Positions 49,886 through 57,116 of a DNA stretch of 64,000 nt are shown here, in pieces; positions within the stretch are counted from its first letter, which is position 1; every line of letters starts with the position of its first letter. The notes beneath the pieces were generated by a model, which was not told the origin of the DNA, ran no database searches, and saw nothing but the letters and a program-made list of their open reading frames with translations. The DNA is taken from positions 1 through 64,000 of the forward strand of contig NZ_JAYVPL010000025.1 of the NCBI RefSeq assembly GCF_043757465.1, written 5' to 3'. The position numbers were made by a program, and so were the translations under genes. Origin of the DNA: Armatimonas sp043757465. GTDB taxonomy: Bacteria; Armatimonadota; Armatimonadia; Armatimonadales; Armatimonadaceae.

Positions 49886-51355
49886 ATGTCTTCGGTAAAA
49901 TCAGTGCTGGCTGTAATGGTGCGGCCGCGTTCTCTGGTGGGTTTGGTGCTGCTGTTTCTCGTTGCGCTTGGCTGTGGTGGCGGCGGCTCCAGTAGGGTGA
50001 AGCTTGTCTCTGAGGTGGTATGGACTCTCCCAGAAGCAGTTTGGAACGAGATTCCTGCGGGAGATCGCCAGGATATGCTCAAACGGGGGATTCAGTTTGA
50101 GAACCCAACCCGAACCCTGCGCTTCCCTCAGACTCGGTTCCACACCCTCCTGCGTGTCGGTGAGCGGCTCTATCCTGTCCCCGCAAATGGGGAGATTGAC
50201 CTGCCGGAGATTCCGGCAGGTGTCACGGAAGCATCAGTGATCAGCTCCCCCAGCAACCCCACGCCCTTGCACACTTTCCCTATCGCGCAGCTTGTTGCGG
50301 GGGTGACCATAGTAGTCCCGATCAACTACCACGGACCCTTGGGGATGAATAGTCCCGACGACACGGTTCCCGGAGGGCGGCACCTCCACTCGCGCGATGA
50401 AGACAATGGCACTACCACCTGTCCGCCAGGAACTAAGTCGCCCTGCTGCGAGGATCAAAACGGAGCTCTGGGGGATGGAAGGCGCTACAACAACGGCTGG
50501 AAGCGCTACAGGAACTTTATTGGCAGTACGTGTTTTCAGTGGGTGCTGGCGGGCTGCTGTGCCAACGAGGGTGCGGAGATCATTCCCGCTCTTTTTGGTT
50601 CCTATATTAGCTGCTACGACAACCACAAATCACGTAACTGCCAGGATCTAAAAGACGATGACTTTGCCGTTAGCGCCACGGAAATTGTCGTGCAGTGCGG
50701 TCAGCAAGCGCGGCTCACGGTGACCAATGGCACCTGTAGCAATGAGTCTATTGTGCTGACACTGAGCAATTTTGTCGGGCAGGTGAAGGGAGACGAGGAC
50801 TACGGGCCGGGCTCCCAGCTCATTCGCCACTACGACAGTGCGACGCCTCGGGTGAACCACCTGCGCGACCGTGAGTTTTTCTACATCGCGCCTGTAGCAC
50901 TGCCTGAGGGAGTTACGGAGCTAAAGACATCGTTTATGTGTGTTACGGCAGGGCAGGTGCGGGTTGTGGATGTCACCGTGCGTTGCGTGCCCCAGCCCAC
51001 TCCAACCCCGGCCCCGACTCCCACTCCGCAGCCCAACCGCGCCCCTCGCCTCCTGCGCTTCACCAATACCTTCCTGCCTGATCTCCACTCCAATGCCTTC
51101 AAGACGGAGGCAGAAGACCCGGAGGGCGACACACTAACCTACACCTGGAGCTGGTCTGGCCCGGCGACATCCTGTGGGCGCGACTCTGGAGCCGGTGCCG
51201 ACGGAACGCGTTCGCGGGTTTACAACCACGATGGTTGCTCGGGAACACAAGAGGCAACGACTAAAGTGAAGGTGGTGGTGCGTGATAGCAAGGGAGCAGA
51301 GGCAACCTACGAGCATCTCCTGCGAAACGAAGGGAGTTTTGATCTGAACTTTTAG
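49886..51355 (+). CDS. lipoprotein with Cys-rich domain and PKD-like C-terminus
   Basis: A 489-residue predicted lipoprotein: signal with lipobox LVALGC (Cys30). The central part holds many cysteines, for instance TTCPPGTKSPCCEDQ and CFQWVLAGCCANEG, suggesting disulphides. A short Pro/Thr linker (PTPTPAPTPTPQPN) joins a C-terminal domain containing EDPEGDTLTYTWSWSGP, typical of PKD/cadherin-like Ig folds. It would sit on the outer surface or periplasm. GGAGGTG is well placed before the ATG. Function unknown. Confidence 0.7.
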   Translation: MSSVKSVLAVMVRPRSLVGLVLLFLVALGCGGGGSSRVKLVSEVVWTLPEAVWNEIPAGDRQDMLKRGIQFENPTRTLRFPQTRFHTLLRVGERLYPVPANGEIDLPEIPAGVTEASVISSPSNPTPLHTFPIAQLVAGVTIVVPINYHGPLGMNSPDDTVPGGRHLHSRDEDNGTTTCPPGTKSPCCEDQNGALGDGRRYNNGWKRYRNFIGSTCFQWVLAGCCANEGAEIIPALFGSYISCYDNHKSRNCQDLKDDDFAVSATEIVVQCGQQARLTVTNGTCSNESIVLTLSNFVGQVKGDEDYGPGSQLIRHYDSATPRVNHLRDREFFYIAPVALPEGVTELKTSFMCVTAGQVRVVDVTVRCVPQPTPTPAPTPTPQPNRAPRLLRFTNTFLPDLHSNAFKTEAEDPEGDTLTYTWSWSGPATSCGRDSGAGADGTRSRVYNHDGCSGTQEATTKVKVVVRDSKGAEATYEHLLRNEGSFDLNF

Positions 51356-51416
51356 AGGCTCTCCTCTCCCTGGATGGTGTGATAGGATAGTCCTAATTAT
51401 TGGGGAGGCGATTGTT

Positions 51417-52571
51417 TTGGAGATAGTTCTGGGCGGGCGTCGGAAAGCGCGACGGGCATACGGGTTTGACGAGGTGGCACTGGCTCCGGGGCCGCTGGTG
51501 ATTGATGCGCGGGACGTGGACGTTTCCTGGGAGCTGGCGGGCCGACGGATCGAGATTCCTATCCTGGCATCCGCGCTCGACGGAGCAGTGAACCCGCGCC
51601 TGGCCGCCGAGTTCAGCAAACAGGGCGGCCTCGCAGTGCTCAACCTCGATGGTATCCAGACACGCTACGACAACGCCGAGGAAATTCTTCAGAGCATCGC
51701 CGACCATGAGGGTGAGGGCGTCATTGCCTATATCCAGAGCCTCTACAACGCCGCACCCGTGCGGGCAGACCTGATCACCAAGCGGATTTCGGAGATCAAG
51801 GCTGCCGGGGGAATCGCCGCTGTGGCTGCCGCGCCGCACTCCGCGCAGAAAGCCGCCGAGGCCGCGATCCCTGCGGGTGCTGACTTTTTCTTTATTCAGA
51901 GTACCGTGGGCAGCGTGAGCTTTGAGTCCTCCGTCGTGCCGGAGTTCCCGGTCGCGGAGTTCTGCAAGAGCTGCCCCATTCCGGTGATTGTTGGTAACAC
52001 GGTGGGCTACCAGGCCACGCTGGAGCTGATGGAAGCCGGAGCCGCTGCGGTCTTAGTTGGCGTTGGGCCGGGCCATATCTGCACGAGCCGAAAAGTCCTG
52101 GGAATCGGCGTGCCGCAGATCACCGCGACGGCGGACTGCGCCGCCGCCCGCGACGACTACTTCGCACAAACGGGCCGCTACGTCCCGATCATCACCGATG
52201 GAGGCATCCGTAACGGCGGGGATATCGCCAAGGCGATTGCTGCGGGTGCCGATGCCGTGATGCTAGGGTCCACCATCGCTGCCGCTGCGGAAGCGCCTGC
52301 ACCGGGCTATTCCTGGGGCATGGCCGCCATGAGTCCCGACCTGCCGCGCGGCACGCGCATCAAGGTAGGAGTCTCCGGGACGCTGAAAGATATTTTGCAC
52401 GGCCCTGCGCACAAAGACGATGGCACGATGAACCTGGTGGGGGCGCTCAAGCTCTCCATGGGCTCGCTGGGGGCGCACAATATCAAAGAGATGCAGCACG
52501 TCGAGATGTTCGTCGCCCCAAGCCTCGCTACGGAGGGCAAGTCGCTCCAACGCGCCCAAGGCGTCGGTTAG
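51417..52571 (+). CDS. guaB3: GuaB3 family IMP dehydrogenase-related protein
   Basis: A 384-residue protein of the GuaB3 group, IMP dehydrogenase/GMP reductase relatives without CBS domains. GPGHICTSRKVLGIGVPQ is the active-site loop with the catalytic Cys; VIVGNTVGYQATLELMEAGA and IITDGGIRNGGDIAKA are phosphate and FMN-fold strands. Its exact reaction is debated. It has a TTG start with GGGGAGG 10 nt upstream. Confidence 0.88.
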   Translation: MEIVLGGRRKARRAYGFDEVALAPGPLVIDARDVDVSWELAGRRIEIPILASALDGAVNPRLAAEFSKQGGLAVLNLDGIQTRYDNAEEILQSIADHEGEGVIAYIQSLYNAAPVRADLITKRISEIKAAGGIAAVAAAPHSAQKAAEAAIPAGADFFFIQSTVGSVSFESSVVPEFPVAEFCKSCPIPVIVGNTVGYQATLELMEAGAAAVLVGVGPGHICTSRKVLGIGVPQITATADCAAARDDYFAQTGRYVPIITDGGIRNGGDIAKAIAAGADAVMLGSTIAAAAEAPAPGYSWGMAAMSPDLPRGTRIKVGVSGTLKDILHGPAHKDDGTMNLVGALKLSMGSLGAHNIKEMQHVEMFVAPSLATEGKSLQRAQGVG

Positions 52572-52578
52572 GCCGCCC

Positions 52579-53178
52579 TCACGATTTCTGGACGATCAGG
52601 TAAAGATGCAGCTCGGGGTGCTGGTCGTATTCGAGATGGCGGCAGGTGCAACCGAAGCGGTCTATTAGGCGCAGCAGTTCGGGGATTCCGAGCGCGGCAT
52701 GATACAGCGGCTGCCCATGACATGGATTGGCGACTTCGTCGGGCACGTCCACGCCGCCGCTGGTGAAGATCAGAACTCCGCCGGGGGCGAGCGCGGCACA
52801 GAGTTTTTCCAGAACCGCCGCGTGGTGCTCCAGTGGGACGTGCCAGATGCTGTCCCAGGCGGAGATAAAGTCGTAGGCGTGGGGAAACTGCCAGGTGCAG
52901 ATGTCGGCGTGGTGAAAGACCGTGTTGGGGTGCTTTTGCCTTGCCAGCGCTAGCATCTCCACCGAAAAATCCAGCCCCTCCGTGTCGTAGCCGCGTTTCT
53001 GCAAGAGCGCGATAATCCGTCCACTGCTCCCACAGCCGACATCCAGCGCCCGCCCCGATGCCGGCGCAAAGCGCAAGGCCCGCTTGTGTTGCGCAATGCC
53101 ATTCTCGTGATTAAACGACTCCTCGGCCCAGTGCGAGGCAATCTGGTCGTAGCTAGCGGCAGTCTGCGTCGTGGTCAT
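52579..53178 (-). CDS. class I SAM-dependent methyltransferase
   Basis: A 199-residue methyltransferase: ALDVGCGSSGRIIALL is motif I, DTEGLDFSVEMLALARQ motif post-I, DFISAWDSIWHVP motif II. It lies in one operon with the acetyltransferase gene, and its ribosome-site-like AGGGGG comes from the GC-rich palindrome between them. Substrate unknown. Confidence 0.85.
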   Translation of the reverse strand: MTTTQTAASYDQIASHWAEESFNHENGIAQHKRALRFAPASGRALDVGCGSSGRIIALLQKRGYDTEGLDFSVEMLALARQKHPNTVFHHADICTWQFPHAYDFISAWDSIWHVPLEHHAAVLEKLCAALAPGGVLIFTSGGVDVPDEVANPCHGQPLYHAALGIPELLRLIDRFGCTCRHLEYDQHPELHLYLIVQKS

Positions 53179-53183
53179 TTTTG

Positions 53184-53213
53184 CCCCCTAACCCCCGCCC
53201 AGCGGGGGGACAA
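53184..53213 (+). repeat. GC-rich dispersed palindrome, copy D
   Basis: GCCCCCTAA then the hairpin CCCCCGC-CCA-GCGGGGG. On the minus strand it encodes the last six residues and the TAG of the acetyltransferase, then offers AGGGGG before the methyltransferase ATG. Confidence 0.85.
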
Positions 53214-53730
53214 TGCGGTAAAGCACGTGGCGCGTGAGGGGATGGCCGACGGGCAGAAGCGGGTGATCGAAGTCGTCGCTTTCGGAGTGGGTCATGCCGA
53301 GCTTTTCTATGACGTTGCGCGAGCGCTGGTTGTCAACGGCGGTCATGGCGACGACTTCGGGGAGCTTGAGAGTGTTGAAGGCAAAGATGAGGGCGGCTTT
53401 TGCGCCCTCGGTGGCGTAGCCGTGGCCCCAGTGCTCATACGCGAGCCGCCAGCCGATCTCGATACAGGGGGTAAAGTGCGCTGTAAAGCGCGGGGTGGAG
53501 AGGCCGATGAAGCCGATAAATGCCGCGACTTCGGGGACTTCTACCGCCCAGAGACCGAAGCCTTTCTCATCGAAGTGCGCCTCGATACGGCCCACCATGG
53601 CGTCGCTCTCGGCAGGGGTGAGGGTGCTGGGGAAGAACTCCATCACGCGCGGGTCGGCGTTGAGGGCGGCAAAGGGCACGGCATCGCTTGGAAGCCAGCG
53701 GCGCAGGAGTAGGCGGTTGGTTTTGATCAT
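53188..53730 (-). CDS. GNAT family acetyltransferase (RimJ/RimL type)
   Basis: A 180-residue N-acetyltransferase: TNRLLLRRWLPSDAVPFAALNAD, EIGWRLAYEHWGHGYATEGAKA with the acetyl-CoA binding loop, and NQRSRNVIEKLGM are typical of the RimJ/RimL group, which acetylates amino termini of ribosomal proteins or small molecules. Its C-terminus VPPLGGG and stop come from the GC-rich repeat. TAAAAT lies 12 nt upstream of the ATG. Confidence 0.85.
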   Translation of the reverse strand: MIKTNRLLLRRWLPSDAVPFAALNADPRVMEFFPSTLTPAESDAMVGRIEAHFDEKGFGLWAVEVPEVAAFIGFIGLSTPRFTAHFTPCIEIGWRLAYEHWGHGYATEGAKAALIFAFNTLKLPEVVAMTAVDNQRSRNVIEKLGMTHSESDDFDHPLLPVGHPLTRHVLYRIVPPLGGG

Positions 53731-53773
53731 GGTACTTGCGATATTTTATCGCCCGTTTTGGCCGGACATTTTA

Positions 53774-53910
53774 GCCGCGACGGAGATCGTCGGGCTATGG
53801 GGCGGACAAGCCGCCGCGCTTCGCGACCAGACCAACGGCACGCACCCAAATACCGACGAGGCACGAGGAGGCGGCCAAAGGCCCCATAGCCGCACGATTT
53901 CCGTGCTGGC
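53774..53910. repeat. MITE/REP-like inverted repeat upstream of the sulfatase fragment
   Basis: Two arms of about 42 bp (53774-53815 and 53870-53910), facing each other around a 54-bp centre. Shared blocks: ACGGA, ATCGT, GGCTATGGGGC and CCGCC at corresponding places. No transposase gene. It lies just before the broken 5' end of the sulfatase fragment. Confidence 0.7.
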
Positions 53911-53973
53911 TTACCATCGTGTTGACAACATGGCACTGCTCTGCCAGGTGCTCTCCAAGCCAGGGGAGGATTT

Positions 53974-55113
53974 ATGGTGACGATGATAGACCGTAATGTC
54001 GGGGAGCTGATGGCGCTCCTCAAAGAGCTGAAGCTCGATAAAAACACGCTCTTCTTGTTCAGCGGCGATAATGGTGGCAACGATTATTTTGTTACCAAAG
54101 ACGCGCCGCGCGGGGTGCACAGCGCGAATAAAAACCCCAAAACGGGAGTGGAGTTTCGCGGCATTAAGGGCCAGCTCTACGAGGGCGGCCTGCGGATTCC
54201 CGCGTTGGCTTGGTGGCCCGGCAAGCTCGCGCGGGGCCGCACCAGTGAGCACCTCTGGTACTTTCCCGATGTGTTGCCCACGCTCGCCGCGCTCGCCGGT
54301 GCGACCGCTCCCAAAGACACCGATGGTGTCAGTTTTCTGCCGGAGCTATACGGAAAGCCACAAAAGCCACACGAGTTTCTCTACTGGGAGATTGCGGGAA
54401 AGACGGCGGTACGGCAGGGCGACTGGAAGGCGATACAGCCCGGCAAGAGCACTCCGTGGGAGCTCTACGACTTGGCGAGCGATGTGAGCGAGGCGCACAA
54501 CTGCGCCGAGGATAAACCTGAGATTCTCGCCCGGCTCCGTGCGGTTGCGGCGCAAGCGCATACGCCCGCACGCGTTGGCACCTACAGCCGAACGGATCTG
54601 CACGCGCGAGACCGTGCCGCCAAGTTTGGCAATAAACCCGTCGAAAAGAACACGAACTGGCCCGTGCCAGGGCTGATCTCTAGTAAAGACTGGAAGCTGG
54701 TGCGGGTGAGTAGCGAGAATGTGGATAATCAGAAGTTTGGACGCAATGCCTTTGACAACGACCCGAGTACGCTCTGGCACACCCTGTTCACCGGTGGCAC
54801 GGTTCCGCCACCCCATGAGCTGGTGATTGATCTGGGCCGCGAGATCACCATCCAGAGCTTTGTCTGTCTGGTGCGCCAGGACGCGAGCTGGAACGGGGCC
54901 ATTAAAGACCTTGAGCTGTGTGTCAGCGACTCGCCGGAGCGCTTCGGCCCTCCCGTGGTGAAGGCGACTCTGAAGAAGACCAAAGCGGCGCAGGAAGTCT
55001 CCTGCCCGCCGATGACTAAGGGCCGATATATCTTGCTACGAGCGCTCTCGGAGCTCAATGGTAATGCTTTCGCCTCGCTGGCGGAGCTGGGAATCAAGGC
55101 GGAGAGGGTATAG
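53974..55113 (+). pseudogene. sulfatase, C-terminal part, with discoidin-like domain
   Basis: The frame begins abruptly within a sulfatase: TMIDRNVGELMALLKEL, LFLFSGDNGG with metal-binding Asp-Asn, RGIKGQLYEGGLRIPALAWWPG and LPTLAALAGA match the second half of the catalytic domain. The first 200-250 residues, including the C-x-P-S-R formylglycine site and the first metal ligands, are missing, so it cannot be active. Residues about 230-378 form an F5/8 type C (discoidin-like) domain (NAFDNDPSTLWHT). No start or promoter is evident. The break lies about 60 bp past a MITE-like inverted repeat. Confidence 0.75.
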
Positions 55114-55151
55114 TGTTCCAACCTATAAAGTAAAAGAGTAACGACTCATTC

Positions 55152-55688
55152 ATGAAGATTGCGATTGATCTCGAAGGCACCCTAGTTCCTGAGTACGGTG
55201 AGTTTCCCGCAGAGCGTACCCAAGGCCTTGCTAGGCTCTTGTTCTTGTTCTCCCTTCGTCGAGATGCTCGATTGCTTCTCCAAGATCTGGCACAGGCAGG
55301 GCACACGCTCACGCTCTACACCGAGCACCCGCTGCGCGTGTCTAAACTGCGGCTCTGGTGTTGGCTTCTCAGGCTCCCCATCCAAAACATTGTTACGCAG
55401 GAGAGGGCGCTGAAAGTGGCACACAAGCACCAGCTTCGCCAGCGAAAGCGCTTTGAGAAAGACTTGAAGGCACTGGGGTTGACGCATTTTGGGAAGGAGC
55501 CCCAGGCTGTCTGGCCGCCGTGTGTGGGCCAGGAGCTGCTTCTCGATGACGATCCCCGGCATATCGAGGCTGCGTGGCGCTCGGGTGTACGCGGCATCCT
55601 GGTTACCAACCGTGACGACGACTGGACCGCCGGTATCCGAGCGGCTTGCCTAGCGGGAGAGAGCGCCGAAGCTGTCGCGCTCGTATAA
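55152..55688 (+). CDS. HAD-like hydrolase
   Basis: A 178-residue protein with HAD-like landmarks: IAIDLEGTLVPE as motif I, LTLYTEHP as a motif II candidate, and LLLDDDPRHIEAAWRSGVRGILV as motif IV. Motif I reads D-x-E-G-T in place of D-x-D-G-T, so the usual general acid is Glu. It may still act as a phosphatase, or be inactive. It starts 38 bp after the sulfatase remnant and is convergent with the DUF1501 gene. Confidence 0.65.
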   Translation: MKIAIDLEGTLVPEYGEFPAERTQGLARLLFLFSLRRDARLLLQDLAQAGHTLTLYTEHPLRVSKLRLWCWLLRLPIQNIVTQERALKVAHKHQLRQRKRFEKDLKALGLTHFGKEPQAVWPPCVGQELLLDDDPRHIEAAWRSGVRGILVTNRDDDWTAGIRAACLAGESAEAVALV

Positions 55689-55712
55689 AACGCCAAAGCT
55701 AATGAGGAGGCG

Positions 55713-57116
55713 CTAGGCGATAATCCCCTTGGCGACACTCCCCGCTACATCGGTGAGGCGGTAGTTACGGCCCCCGTAGAAGTAGGTCAGCTTGGTGTGA
55801 TCCATGCCCAGCAGGTGCAAGATCGTGGCGTGTAGATCGTGGACATGGCACTTGTCTTTTACGGCGTAGAAGCCGTAGTCGTCGGTCTCGCCGTAGCGGA
55901 AGCCCGTTTTCACGCCGCCGCCTGCTAGCACCATCGTGAAACCGTGCGGGTTGTGGTCGCGGCCATCGTCGCCCTGGGCAACGGGGGTGCGCCCGAACTC
56001 CCCCCCGATTACCACCAGCGTGTCTTTGAGTAGCCCGCGCGACTTCAGATCCTTTATCAAGCCCGCAATCGGCTTGTCCACCTCAGCGGCGTTGCTCGTG
56101 TGGTCTTTTCTTAGATCGCCGTGCTGATCCCACTTGTAGGAGTGCGTCACCTGCACAAATCGCACGCCTTTTTCGGAGAAGCGCCGCGCCAGTAGGCACT
56201 GGTGCCCGAAGTTGCGCGTCTTGGGATCATCGAGACCGTAGAGTTTCTTAGTGGCTTCCGACTCTCCCGCGATCTCTTGCAGCTCCGGCGCGGCGAGCTG
56301 CATCTTAAAGGCCAGCTCAAAGGAGTTGATCCGCCCTTCCATTGCGGGGTCGGGGCCGGAGTGCGCCAGGTGCTCCCGCCCGAGCTGCCCGAGCAATTCT
56401 AGCTCTAGCGTCTGCGCCTCGCTAGGCGTCTCGGTGTTCTGGATAAAGGGAATCTTGGCCTGGCCCGCATCAATGCTCGCATTGCCAATCGGGGTGCCTT
56501 GTGTCCAGGCGGGCAGGAACGCCGAGCTCCAGTTGCCGACACCACCGTGCGTGAGGGTTGGGCAGATGGTGAGAAAGCCCGGTAGATTTTGATTCTCCGT
56601 GCCGAGGCCGTAGGTGATCCAGGAGCCCATGCTCGGGCGTACGAACGTGTCGCTGCCGGTGTGCATCTCCAGAAGTGCCCCACCATGGCGCGAGTTCGAC
56701 GCGTGCATGGAGTGAATAAAACACAGGTCGTCCACGCAGCCGCCAAGGTGCGGAAAGAGATTACTCACCTCGATACCACTCTGACCATAGCGCTTGAACT
56801 CCCAGGGGCTCTTCAGGAGATTCCCTGTGGGGCTGGAGACGATGCGCGGGATCGTGCCCGGAAACGGCTTGCCCGAGTCGCGGGTGAGCAATGGCTTTGG
56901 ATCAAATGTGTCCACTTGGCTCGGCCCGCCGTGCAGGAACACAAAGATGACGCGCTTGGCCTTCGCGGGAAACGGCGGCGCTTTAGGCAGGAGCGGGTTG
57001 CGGCTGGTATCAGCCTTTGCTTCTTGATCCAGCAGGCTCAGCAGTGCGAGATTGCCAAAACCAATCGCGCTGCTCTTGAGAAGCGCACGGCGAGAAAATT
57101 CGTGATTAGTCCACAT
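55713..57116 (-). CDS. DUF1501 domain protein with Tat-type signal
   Basis: A 467-residue DUF1501 protein. SRRALLKSSAIGFGNLALLSLL is a twin-arginine signal. RVIFVFLHGGPSQVDTFDPKP, IHSMHASNSRHGGALLEMHTG, VTHSYKWDQHGDL and VIGGEFGRTP are family hallmarks (an alkaline-phosphatase-like fold). It always occurs with a DUF1553/DUF1549 partner in Planctomycetes and related phyla, as here. Activity is unknown; sulfatase-like hydrolysis of polysaccharide is a common guess. The start overlaps the partner's 3' end by 11 bp. Confidence 0.9.
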   Translation of the reverse strand: MWTNHEFSRRALLKSSAIGFGNLALLSLLDQEAKADTSRNPLLPKAPPFPAKAKRVIFVFLHGGPSQVDTFDPKPLLTRDSGKPFPGTIPRIVSSPTGNLLKSPWEFKRYGQSGIEVSNLFPHLGGCVDDLCFIHSMHASNSRHGGALLEMHTGSDTFVRPSMGSWITYGLGTENQNLPGFLTICPTLTHGGVGNWSSAFLPAWTQGTPIGNASIDAGQAKIPFIQNTETPSEAQTLELELLGQLGREHLAHSGPDPAMEGRINSFELAFKMQLAAPELQEIAGESEATKKLYGLDDPKTRNFGHQCLLARRFSEKGVRFVQVTHSYKWDQHGDLRKDHTSNAAEVDKPIAGLIKDLKSRGLLKDTLVVIGGEFGRTPVAQGDDGRDHNPHGFTMVLAGGGVKTGFRYGETDDYGFYAVKDKCHVHDLHATILHLLGMDHTKLTYFYGGRNYRLTDVAGSVAKGIIA

